DNA of 64,000 nucleotides from Rehmannia glutinosa (Eukaryota; Streptophyta; Magnoliopsida; Lamiales; Orobanchaceae). The DNA is taken from positions 87,411,943 to 87,475,942 of the forward strand of contig CM071936.1 of NCBI GenBank assembly GCA_016081115.2, in the 5' to 3' direction. Within the stretch, counting starts at the first letter, position 1. Every line of letters starts with the position of its first letter. The position numbers and the translations under genes are program-made. Of the stretch, positions 55,103 through 64,000 are shown piece after piece. Under the pieces are notes generated by a model. The model searched no databases and had not been told where the DNA came from. It was given only the letters and a program-made list of their open reading frames with translations.

Positions 55103-55702
55103 TGATGTTCTTCTTGGACCAACAAAGAAAATACATGAATTATCTGACTTGGAAACTAAAAATAACACTTGGAAATTATAAGAAGTGGCTAATTCTGCCT
55201 TTTATTATGAATACCGAGTAGAGCATGTCTGGTCGGTTTCTTACACACAGTTTGAATTTTACAGGCTATATAGTAGGATTTTCTCTCTTGTCTTTTTCCT
55301 AATAAATGAGATCTCTTATACTAATACAATTAGTGGGCTAATCATTATTACATTAAGATAATAGTGGGATAATTGTGGGACATGTGTCTTTTCTCTGGTG
55401 TGCATGAGGCGCATGTTGACCATATGTTGAGAGAAGCTTGTTGACTTGTCCCGTTGGCTCGTTGACAGGTGGCATCTTGGTCTGCCACTGGTGTGTTGAA
55501 TCCACTTAGTGGGAGATTTGTTTGAGTGGAGCACTTACTGGAATTATTTGGTTATAGTGGACCGGGCTCGGCTCGGGCCACGTCATCAGGTCGGCTTCTT
55601 ACGTCATCCTGGTCGGCCCACACCATTTTGGGAGGCTTACGTCATCACCACCTAAATGTCCACGTGGAAATGTTTTTGTCCAGCTCGGCTTGGGTATCAT
55701 CA
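55100..55702 (-). repeat. 5' LTR of the aORF-bearing gypsy element
   Basis: Close match to 50115-50719. Its inner edge ends GAACATCA and lacks the last few bases (ACA), where the deletion joins it to integrase. No PBS remains. Confidence 0.85.
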
Positions 55703-55855
55703 GGAACTTCCCATCATTTTGTTTTTTCCCCCCGAATGAGCTGGATTGTTTATAATGCTTATGTAAATTAGGTTATCTAATTTTGGACATTTAATTTCTT
55801 ATCAGTTTTAGAGAAATAACTAATTAAATAATTATATTGAATAAGATAATTCTAA

Positions 55856-56139
55856 GGGATAAATACAAATAGTACCTCTATGGTTTGACCTAATTATAAA
55901 AAAACTCAGCAAACGTTTAAAATTACAAAAAGTACCCCTTAAGTTTGATTTGGTGTTAAAATTGAGGGGCAAACTGCAATGATTTTATAAATATGAAGAG
56001 GGGTTTTGAAATGTTTTTCTTATGAAGGGTTAAATGTTAGGCAAAATAAAACCTCGGGGGTATTTTTTGTAATTTTAAAAGTTAGCTGGGTTTTTTTTTA
56101 ATTAGGTCAAACCTCAAGGGTACTTTTCTTAATTAACCC
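55856..56139. mobile_element. Mutator-like MITE, copy 3
   Basis: Perfect 9-bp TSD taattctaa at 55847-55855 and 56140-56148. Ends GGGATAAATACAAATAGTACC and inverse GTACTTTTCTTAATTAACCC. 284 bp. Confidence 0.82.
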
Positions 56140-56148
56140 TAATTCTAA

Positions 56149-56737
56149 TATTAGACAATTTCTTTCTAATAAAAAATTTCATCTACCATTATTGTTTATT
56201 TAATTAAACTAAAATAATGTAGCAACTATTGACAATTTGTTCATAAATTCTTAAGGACAAAAACTTCGTGAACCACCTAATCCCGCGGTGTCATTTTTGT
56301 AATATTTTTGGATTGGTGGCATAGTACACTCGAAAAGTATAATTTTTTCCTTGAAAAGTATTAGTAGTCCCCCAAAAACTATTAAATTCCCACTGAATAG
56401 TTTTAGTAGTTCTATTGAGAAGTATTAGTTTTCCGTAGACTAGTCAAAACTAGCACGGCCAGGGCTAGACTGTGATATTATAAGCCCGAAAAATGTCGGG
56501 CCTATTTTACCCGGCCTATTAGACTCAAATCTTAGACCGTGGCGGGCCTACTGTTCATGTGTATTTTAATAGGTTGGTCGGGCTTGGACCTCCAAAATGG
56601 CGGCCCTATAGAATTTTAGTCCGGCTCAGCTTGACCCAATTTTCTATTAGCCCGACGGGCTAGCATTGTCGGCCTATTTGACAACTTTGGTTTTTCCCCT
56701 AAAATGTATTTACTTCAATTCACTTCAATCGAAAAGT
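56149..56737. other. Intergenic DNA with a degenerate GGGCC-rich patch
   Basis: 56450-56690 is rich in cGGGCCTA/TAGCCCGA motifs in opposite orientations, like the ends of hAT-like element D, but no convincing TSD was found. The rest repeats GAAAAGTATTA. No gene. Confidence 0.4.
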
Positions 56738-56748
56738 ATTAATTCAAT

Positions 56749-56970
56749 AACCCCAGGGGTTGGCCTGGTGGTTGAGGGGTTGCAATTGCAACCCTGAGGT
56801 CTCAGGTTCGATTCTTGACTACCGCGGAGTTTTGGGGTTGGGTTTGCCCCTCCTCCCCCAGAGATTTGGACCATCCCTGAGAAGGATGGATGTCCCATAG
56901 GCCGAAGGCAGTGTGGGATCTGTGCCCCCAGCTGGTGTGGGAATACTCTGGGTCGACAAGAAAAAAAAAG
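56749..56970 (+). mobile_element. tRNA-derived SINE
   Basis: Box A TGGCCTGGTGG (56761-56771) and box B GGTTCGATTCT (56805-56815) are correctly spaced for an RNA polymerase III promoter. The body ends in an A-run (56959-56969). TSD attaattcaat at 56738-56748 and 56972-56982. About 222 bp. The minus-strand open frame across it is not a gene. Confidence 0.85.
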
Positions 56971-56982
56971 CATTAATTCAAT

Positions 56983-57585
56983 TGAAAACTATCATTTTTT
57001 AATAAAATAACACAAAGAAGCTGACAAAGATAAAGAAGAAAAGGATTTTGCTTCTTCATCTCTCTCAAACTCGGTCCACCAATTATCATCCATAATCCAC
57101 CACAAAAAAACCAAACATAAACTAGCAATAAGTATTTCCACATTTCTTTCAGCTTCACTCTCAGGCCACATACAAAGATTTATTACTTCGTCTTCAACCC
57201 CAATCACCAAAAGTATTACTTTTTTTTTGAGTTAGTTGGTCGGGCGCATGTTTGGGTTGGGACTCCGTCTTACAGATTTAGATCTGTAATAAGACCTTGC
57301 TAGAGACTCATTCGTTACAATATGGTACCAGATGACCAATATATATCCAAAATGTATTATCCTTTAGCTAACTTCAAGATTTTATTTTGGAAAATTCATT
57401 ATCCATTTTGGCTGACCATATTAAATTATTTTAGGAGAAAAATATTCATGAGGGAGATGGATTAACTCGTTTTTTATAAGTTACATGTCACATGTGTCCA
57501 CATTCAATGTGGAATGAATCTCCCAGACAAGTTAAATATAATAAAAACATAACCGAGTTAGAAATAATTTATAAGGAACGAATAC
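56983..57585. other. Intergenic DNA
   Basis: No gene or element recognised. A TTACAGATTTAGATCTGTAA palindrome lies at 57272-57291. Confidence 0.4.
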
Positions 57586-58063
57586 TAATGTTGTTTTTTT
57601 CCCCAGATCACTCCAAGTCAAGGAATCCGATAAATTGGTCCAACTTCTTCTCCAGAGCTTGTAGAGTTTTCAGACAAAAACTAGTCTACAATACACAGAA
57701 CATGGTTAGGGTGTCCCTTGGAGTGGTCCCAAGGAGGCCCCTCCGACGCTCAAGTCAGTGACTGTAGGAGAGAAAAACCAGAGCGCGAGAATGTAATTCG
57801 CAGTAATAAAATAAAATTCCTTACAAATGGGACGGATGAACCTTTTTTTTATACCTGGGTAGATGGGCCTTGTAGGATAAAGTGGGCCGCATGGGCCGCT
57901 ATGGTCAGAATATAGCAAACTGAGCCTTATGGACTATTCAGTAATAGTTTGGGCCTTATGGGTCAATGGACAGTATTTGGATCCAGTGATGAATATTCGT
58001 GGATGGATAGTTAAATAATAATGTAATTAAATAAAAGAAATACAATTATGATTTTACCTAACA
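57586..58063 (-). repeat. 3' LTR of gypsy derivative copy 2
   Basis: On the minus strand it begins TGTTAGGTAAAATC, has a TATA-like GGTATAAAAAAAAGG (near 57850), and ends ...AAACAACATTA. It shares 57602-57680 and 57725-57775 with the LTR start at 63838-64000. Confidence 0.65.
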
Positions 58064-59080
58064 ACACAAGCCCTCCAGATCCCGGGTTGCAGAAGGCGGT
58101 TGGTGCAGTGTGGGAGTTAGGTTCCCGGTAAATATTTGATCTGGGGAGGATTTGATCTATTGAGGATGAGGATATCTCCTTGAGAGGGGAGATTCCCTAA
58201 AGATCGGAAAGTCTCTGGAAGGTGAGACTTCCAAAATGAGCAAAGTTTGGGAGGTTGATCGTGAAAATCTTTTCACTAAACTGCAAGTGTACAACGTAGC
58301 TAGCAGCGAGCAAGGCCATATTCCTCAGGGATTGAATACGAAACACTTATGTTATAGTAAATATCGTATTCCAGTTTTATTGAAGCGACCGAAAATCACA
58401 AGTTTGTATCGAATCCTAAATTACCAAGTAAAAATAAAATATTTAAATTATAAAAACCCGAACTCCACAAGTCTTTTCAACAAATATGAAAGCAACCCTA
58501 GACATATAATCTCAACATGTTTCTTCAATATTAAATCTAATTAACGTTTATCAAAAGCAATTTATATGTTTCTATGGGTTCAATTCCTATATTTATTTAT
58601 TCCATCTCCCGAAGCAAATAAATAGTTGATTAATACCAATTGCTATTATCTCTACTCAATAATTAATATTAGCTCCCAAAGATCTTTGAATTAAAGTACT
58701 CCCCAAAAACAATTATAAGCCTCTCAACTCTATACCCGTTTATGTCTGAATTCAATTTTCGTTCGTTAGAACTCATCTCCCAAATTATGAACTAACAAAT
58801 ATGACATTCAAACTATTGACCAAATAATCTAGAAGAAATATGCATTTGAATTCATATAATAGAACACATAAACCAATTAAGAAAATAATCAATGTAGATT
58901 TAATATGAATCCACAGTTCTGATTATGCCCTAAGATTAGAAGATTAGCCCAACATATTTGATAACAAATTCATAGACAAAGTTGAAATCAAATAGTTTGG
59001 CATCATTTAAGTACAAATAAAATATCTAAACCAAGAAAGAAAAAAACCCTTTTTGTCAGGATGGATCTTCCCTTTAAGCC
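58064..59080. other. Internal 3' region with a probable foreign insertion
   Basis: 58064-58230 is GC-richer element sequence. From about 58280 the DNA turns AT-rich after ctGCAAGTGTACAACG and AGGGATTGAATACG, which resembles the inverted 3' end of Athila-like LTRs. No coding and no TSD identified. Confidence 0.35.
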
Positions 59081-59860
59081 TTCGAACCCTTGTGCTTCCG
59101 TAGATGCAAAAGGCCTTGTGGTACTCTTCGTAGATTTGCCCTCCTCTCTCAGATGCTTCACTTAGCTAGATTAGCTTTTCTTTCAGCCGATCTGTTTAAG
59201 GCTCGTGTTTGGATGTTTTATATTTTGTACTTGAAATGTTTGCTTAGTAAAGTGTTGATTGATAAGAGCATATCCCTATATGCTTGCCCCTATGAAATGG
59301 GGATCGACCTGTGAATTTTCTGGAAACATTTTGAAGAGGTGTTTTGCTGGAAAAATATGGCCTGCTAAGAGTCTTATGGGGAGCTGAGAGAGAAGTGGAA
59401 CGAGCGACGGAGTTTTCCAGAAGCTGGAGGAGGGAGCCCAGCCCCTTGGGAGTGGTCAAGGGCGCACTTCCCAAGGGATACTTAGGAAAGACATATTTGT
59501 CGGGAGATCATGGGCAATGGTGCTCTTCTGGAGCTCCCCAAGGCTCTCTCCTTGGCTCAAGAGATGCAATGGTCTGAGATGAAGTTTGCTCCTTGATTCG
59601 TTTTGTCTTTTCCAAGTTAAATTGAGCATTTTACTTGTTCTGGGCAATATTAACTTTTCTGGATACGTTTGTTGCCTTTACGGGGCTTCGTGATGCTTCT
59701 TTGCGTGATTTGCATGCCTCTTTCTTTTCTTCACGCATTTTAGCGTCTATTGCATTATCCTTGTTGTGTGCATGAAGAGGTTTTCCATGATGACTTGTTT
59801 GTATTTCTTGCGGAAATTGATCCTTCCTCTTGGGATGAGACATTAGTTTTTTCGGAGTGG
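59081..59860. other. aORF downstream region, copy 2
   Basis: Resembles 8901-9440 of copy 1 (GCTTTTTCTTT-type and ATGTTTATATTTTGT segments, TTTGTGTAGAGATAGA / CTTGCGGAAATTGA regions before the tandem repeats). No intact coding. Confidence 0.4.
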
Positions 59861-59869
59861 CCAAAAGTA

Positions 59870-60150
59870 CCTTTTTGGAGGCGTGGGGTGCCCTTCTGGA
59901 GCTTGGGGGTGCCCTTTCAAAGCTTGGGGACTCTTTCAGAACTTGGGGTGCTCTTCCGGAGCATGGAGGCACCCTTCTGTGGCATAGAGGGGACGTCGTA
60001 TCGGAGCTTGGGAATGCCCTTCCAGAAGCTCGGAGGAGACAACATTCTGGAGCTTGGAGGCGCCTTTTCAGAGGCTCAGAGGGGGTGCCCTTCTAGAGCT
60101 TGGGAGCGCCCTTTCGTGGCCCAGAGAGGGTGCCCTTCTGGAGCCCTAGT
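59870..60150. repeat. GC-rich tandem repeat, element copy 2
   Basis: Units of about 25-40 bp built on GTGCCCTTCTGGAGCTTGGG with GGCGCCC spacers. Same family as 9540-9790. Open frames here are repeat-derived. Confidence 0.75.
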
Positions 60151-60264
60151 TCCGATTGTCCCATGGGCTGCACGTTTATTCGGGTGAAGAATTGTTGCAT
60201 TTGTGTATTTTTTGCTCATGTGTTAGCATTTTTCAGCCTAATTTTTGTTGCATATTTGTGTGGC

Positions 60265-61785
60265 ATATGTTTATGAAGATCCCTTATGAGGGGACCTTTC
60301 CCATATGGGAGGACCGTTGGAGGGAAAAGTTTTATTAGAATGAGAGAATACCTTCCCTCATGGAGCACTGGAGGAAAAGTTTTATTACGATCCAATATCA
60401 AGGGACCCTTCTCTTCTAGGAGTGTCAGAGGAGGGAAAAGTTTTATAAATCCCTTCTGAGGTGACCCGCCTAGAGGTGGCAATGGGTCGGGCCGGGACGG
60501 CCCACTCGAACCTATTGGGCCAATCTAGAAAATCATGCCGGGTCGGGCTGGCCCGATTTTACATCGGGCCTAAATTTTCCTAGCCCAACCCAGACCTACC
60601 ACGGGCCACGGGCTATCGGGCCAAATTAGCCCAAGTAAAATATTTCAAAAAAATAAAAAAATATCAAAAAACCAAAACTGTTATATGTTTTTATGAGTGC
60701 ACTCATAAATAGTTTAATTGTAGAAAGAGAATTTATTTTAAAAAAAAGGTATTTGAGCATTTAAAAAAAAATAGAAACTTAAAAAACTATTCCATATATA
60801 AAAACCAGATTTCTGATGATAGACCAAAAGTCCATCTGCATGTTTTATATAAAAGCACTTTATTCCACATATAAAATTAAGCATTTGAATGGGTTTTGAA
60901 CTTTTGATAGCTATTGCAATTCTGTCGGACTCACCTAGACCAAGAAAGTGACTTGCAGCATTTGTTTAATTTAAAAAATATCGGGCTCGGGCCGGCCCGA
61001 AAAACACGGGCTATTTTGGCCCGAGCCCAATTGGCCCCACGGGCTTACTGGATCGGGCTATGTAGGCCCGATTTTTTTCAGGCCTAGAAAAATAAGGCCC
61101 AACCCATCATATTATTGGGTAGGCTGGGCCAGCCCAATGGGTAGGGCTAATTTTTCCAGCTCTAGACCCGTCCCCTCTAGGAACGCCAGAAGAGAAAACT
61201 TTTTATAAGTATCTCTTGTAATAAGACCCATTTTCTCCAGGAGCGCCGAAGGGGGAAATTTTATTAAGATCCCTTGTGAGGAGACCCTTCCCCTTCGGGA
61301 GCGCCAGACGAGTGATTGTTTTATTAGGATCCCTTATGAGGGGACCCCTCCCCTCCAGGATCACATGAGAAGGGAAAAGTTTTCGATTACAATGTTAGGA
61401 TCCCTTATAAGTGGACCTCTCCACTCTGAGAGCATCAGATGAGGGAAAAGTTTTTGATTACATCGTGATGATCCCTTATGAGGGAACTCATCTCCTCCGG
61501 GAGCATCGGAGGAAAGGTAAAGTTTCTGAATAAATCTTGAGGATCCCTTATGAGGGGACCCCTCCTCTATCAGAGCGGGGAGGGGGGGAGAGTTTATTAG
61601 GATCCCTTATGAGGGGACCATTCCTTCGGGAGCGTCAGAAGAGGGAAAATTTATTTGGATCTCTTGTGAGGAGATCCCTCCCCTCTAGAAGTGTCTGATG
61701 AAGGAATATTTTCGATTAGATCGTGAGGATCCCTTATGAAGGGACCCCTTCCCTCCAAGAGCGCCAGAGGAGGTTTGTTGAGGAG
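60265..61785. repeat. Tandem array of about 65-75-bp units, interrupted by a hAT-like element
   Basis: Units contain GATCCCTTATGAGGGGACCC, then TCCCCTCCAGGAGCG and AGAGGAGGGAAAAGTTTT. About three precede element D and eight or nine follow it (61170-61785). A shorter version is at 9870-10010 in copy 1. Confidence 0.8.
60471..61164. mobile_element. hAT-like non-autonomous element D
   Basis: TSD gacccgcc (60463-60470) and gacccgtc (61165-61172), 7 of 8 matching. Ends TAGAGGTGGCAATGGG and inverse TAGAGCTGGAAAAATT. Subterminal GGGCCGGGC / GCCCGAAA motifs, AT-rich core. Inserted in the tandem array. Confidence 0.8.
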
Positions 61786-63194
61786 AGCTCATGAATAGAC
61801 ATGAACTATGACACTGTTTGGCAAGTAACGATGTTTAGGGAAGTTGGCGAGGTCTACATCTCCTAAAGTTGCTTTGCTTGATCATTGTCTTTTCTGGGGA
61901 GCTTGCCTCTCTCTAGGGTCTCTGGTAGTTATGTTGATGACTCCAGTCCCATGAATATTCTTTCTTTGGTGCGAGACTCGTGGGAGATTTGGTGGAGTTT
62001 GTTAATGACTAATTTGGATGAGCTTTTTCCTCGAAATTTTACATTCTTCAGTGTTATTATACAGTGCGGGGCGACCCAGAATGGGTGCCCAAATGTGGCG
62101 AGTAGCTTCTCAGCTACCGTTTTTGTTTGGAAATCAAGATTTCGCCGAATGGTGGGTGCGAGAACTCTGGGTTGGTTCAGACTTGGTCTTCCAAAGTTTT
62201 GCCATCTTGTGTTCCAAGTGTTTAGGGCACATTCTTCTCTTCGCTGATGTTCAGTGACCTCTGCCTTTGAGTGTTGCCTATGTTGGCTTCATTTGTGTTC
62301 CTTATAGAATGCTTGGCATATGCTCCATGTGTCTCCATTTTCTGGACTTCCAAAAATCATGTTAGTGACTCCAGCGATCTGTGAGTTTCTCTTGATATAA
62401 ATTTGGCCGAAGGGTTCTTGTCCAAGCATTCATTGGGGAATGTCTTTCTTTGTTGCTCTCCGAGAGTTGTGAAATCTTGACTTCTTCGTGGAGTAGTTTC
62501 TCCAATATAGTTGGACAAATTGTGCTCCTCTTTTGGAGTCTTGGGGATTTTGATCGCGCCTGGCTCTCTTGTATGTCCTTAGAGGGTGTATACATTTCTC
62601 TTGGGCGGCTGGAGTGTAAACTTGGAGTAGCCAAGAAAGTATGAGAACTCCCTTTTCTAAAGGGGTGGCAAGTGGAAACACTCCACAACATGATAGAAGA
62701 CTAGAATACGTCTCCGTGCATGAGTGTGATGGGAAGGGGCGCTTGTTCGCCTCTTGTGCCGCGTGCAATGGGCTCCTTGGCTGATTCTTTCAGTTCAACT
62801 TTCTTCGTGTATGGTTCCTCCATCATCTCCAAAGAGTTGAACATTTATTTCTCCTTTCATGGCGCGAGATACTTCTCAAAGGATTAGAGAGTTTGCATAG
62901 CTTCATTCAATTAAGGAGGGATCATCAACATGTCTTCATGGGAGTTTTGCTCTTTTGAAAGGAGTTGCTTGCTCTAGAGGTAGCTTGACTAGTCTATATG
63001 TCTCTTGGCTCCTTGGCCAGAGTGTAGAGGTGAGTTTGTAAATGTCTTTGTTGGACTTCGGTGCCTACTTCTTCTCCAGTAGAGTGATGGTCTCTCTAGA
63101 GTCTGGTTGTCTTCCAGTCTAATGTTCCCCTCTTCCGTTGCAGTTGAGTTAAAGTCTTTCGTAACTGGTGGACCTATGAAAGGTTTTCATGCAA
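61786..63194. other. Element interior of unknown content
   Basis: GC content is near that of coding DNA but every frame is interrupted and no gag or pol motif is recognisable. The longest frames (61885-62247 plus, 62768-62362 minus) show no family resemblance. By position it should be the gag C-terminal part. Confidence 0.35.
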
Positions 63195-63798
63195 CTAATG
63201 TTGTGCCCTGGGTGCTAGGGTCTTCATGCATCTGCTGCTACGGAAGGGTGCCTTGGGAAGCTTCTTTAAGTAGAGCTTGATGGGCTTCTTGAGCCAGAGA
63301 TACTTCTTCAGCTGGTATGTAAGTATGAACTTGTGAGCGTCGGGCTCTATTTCTAGCTCATGCTTCAGCCATGGTCGGTTGTTCATGGTTCTCATCGCGT
63401 CTTTCATTTTTTCTTTCTTCACCTCCCAAGATGGTGTCTTCGGTAGCTGGCAGGCTTGGGGAGGTCTTCCCGTATCTCCAACCGTGGTATGGTATCTTAA
63501 AACATTTTGGGTAGCTTCATTGAGCAGGGCTTGGAGAGCTTCCAAGGTCCAGTGGACTTCTTTGGCAGGCGGATCCCCCCATGAGGAAAATATTGGGGAA
63601 GAGGCCCCTTGAGCCGGGCAAGGGCGCCCCCATGAGTTCTTCGCTGCTGATGAACGGTGCCCCTCCAGAAGAATGGGACTCTCCTCGCATCTTTTGGGTA
63701 GCATGTCTTCTCGCTTGATATTCCCGGCTCTGGAGTTGGCGGCTTAGGAGTTAACTCTACATGCCTGTGACCTTGTCTGTATTTTCGTGTCTTGGTTG
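63195..63798 (-). pseudogene. Gag-like N-terminal region, copy 2
   Basis: On the minus strand just after the PBS, one frame reads SVGTTKTRKYRQGHRHVE, a usual style for the start of Tat-type gags. A 169-codon frame (63704-63195) follows with Pro/Lys-rich sequence (LEALQALLNEATQNVLRY; KTPSWEVKKEKMKDAM). The central gag motif seen in copy 1 (AFSWFNQLP) is absent. The assignment rests on position after the PBS, so confidence is low. Confidence 0.4.
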
Positions 63799-63816
63799 TT
63801 CCCACAGACGGCACCA
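63799..63816 (-). promoter_or_regulatory. Primer binding site of gypsy derivative copy 2
   Basis: The minus strand reads TGGTGCCGTCTGTGGGAA, one base from the common Tat-type TGGCGCCGTCTGTGGGAA. Confidence 0.65.
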
Positions 63817-63819
63817 AAA

Positions 63820-64000
63820 TAATGTTTTTTTTCCCACAGATCACTCCAAGTCAAGTAATCTGATAAATTGGTCCAATTTCTTCTCCGAAACTGGTAGAGT
63901 CTTCGGATGAAAACTAGCCTGCAACATGCAAAACAAGGTTAGAGGTCTAGGTTGTCCACGGGAAGCCCCATTGACGCTCAAATAAGTGACTGTAGGAGAG
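63820..64000 (-). repeat. 5' LTR of gypsy derivative copy 2, cut by the window edge
   Basis: Matches the 57586-57775 LTR segment, including CAGATCACTCCAAGTCAAG and the CGCTCAAATAAGTGACTG region. Its upstream end lies beyond the window. Confidence 0.6.

Larger units (their letters stand above)
50115..55702 (-). mobile_element. Tat-lineage gypsy element with antisense aORF, large deletion
   Basis: LTRs 50115-50719 and about 55100-55702, with ggaact on both outer sides (50109-50114 and 55703-55708). Element orientation is minus. Integrase runs from the right LTR leftward, and a purine tract abuts the left (3') LTR. Gag, protease, RT and RNase H are missing. The aORF (51190-53965) is on the plus strand between integrase and the 3' LTR, as described for several Tat-lineage families. 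Confidence 0.88.
57586..64000 (-). mobile_element. Pol-less Tat-type gypsy derivative, copy 2
   Basis: Read on the minus strand: start of 5' LTR (64000-63820, cut by the window), PBS (63816-63799), gag-like N-terminus (63798-63195), unassigned sequence and tandem repeats (61780-59870). An aORF 3' remnant and the 3' LTR (58063-57586) follow. Both LTR segments share CAGATCACTCCAAGTCAAG and GATAAATTGGTCCAA. A hAT-like element (60471-61164) and a possible LTR fragment (about 58270-59060) are inserted. Confidence 0.65.

Noticed and set aside
56450..56690. Possible additional hAT-like GGGCC-rich element
   Set aside because: Motifs fit, but I could not find matching terminal repeats with an 8-bp duplication, so it is listed only as a degenerate patch.
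56725..56973. 82-codon minus-strand frame
   Set aside because: It is the reverse complement of the SINE, whose pol III boxes, A-tail and TSD explain the sequence.
59631..60187. Overlapping frames on both strands in the second element copy
   Set aside because: Same explanation: the repeat array at 59870-60150.
1..64000. CRISPR arrays, rRNA or complete tRNA genes, bacterial operons
   Set aside because: Repeats here are tandem or transposon-derived, without regular unique spacers. The only tRNA-like sequence is the SINE head, and initiator-tRNA similarity is limited to PBS sites.

Overview
This is repeat-rich nuclear DNA from a flowering plant, probably a eudicot. The evidence is AT-rich intergenic sequence, plant-type Ty3/gypsy and Ty1/copia retrotransposons, an L1-like LINE, a tRNA-derived SINE, a Helitron, many MITEs, and one conserved eukaryotic gene with GT-AG introns. 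The lineage below flowering plant is inferred. No bacterial, organellar or viral-genome signature is visible.

The only gene that reads as intact host coding sequence is a Yippee-like zinc-binding protein on the minus strand (43971-47813). It has five coding exons, 129 codons, and exact C-X2-C / X52 / C-X2-C spacing. Two of its introns hold MITEs with perfect target-site duplications (TSDs).

Left part. Positions 500-6840 hold a decayed Ty3/gypsy gag-pol, split by two hAT-like elements and a solo LTR, each with TSDs. It carries an 87-bp GT-AG intron-like piece just before protease. Positions 8206-19941 hold a minus-oriented, pol-less Tat-type gypsy derivative (antisense aORF remnant, tandem repeats, gag, PBS, 5' LTR). 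A SIRE-type copia element (10171-17615, TSD tcact) is inserted in it. Positions 20130-30471 are best read as a Helitron containing a solo LTR and a degenerate LINE.

Middle part. Positions 30472-34062 are a crowded set of small DNA elements (Tourist MITE, Mutator-like MITE, hAT-like elements) and a short copia LTR. A second SIRE-type element (34063-41790, TSD ggatg) lies inside the C-terminal end of another gypsy pol. The Yippee gene follows.

Right part. Positions 50115-55702 are a Tat-lineage gypsy on the minus strand whose 5' LTR is fused directly to integrase. It carries a plus-strand, intron-containing aORF resembling the 'putative gypsy type transposon' family. Next come a Mutator-like MITE and a SINE. 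From 57586 to the window end is a second copy of the pol-less gypsy family, with large tandem arrays.

The most unusual signal is in the SIRE-type LTRs. Downstream of the TATA box lies an array of about six to nine short hairpins, nearly all with a five-base loop of the form (G/T)TGG(T/A). Stem sequences differ between hairpins and between copies while pairing is kept. This suggests a structured RNA leader shared by both elements.
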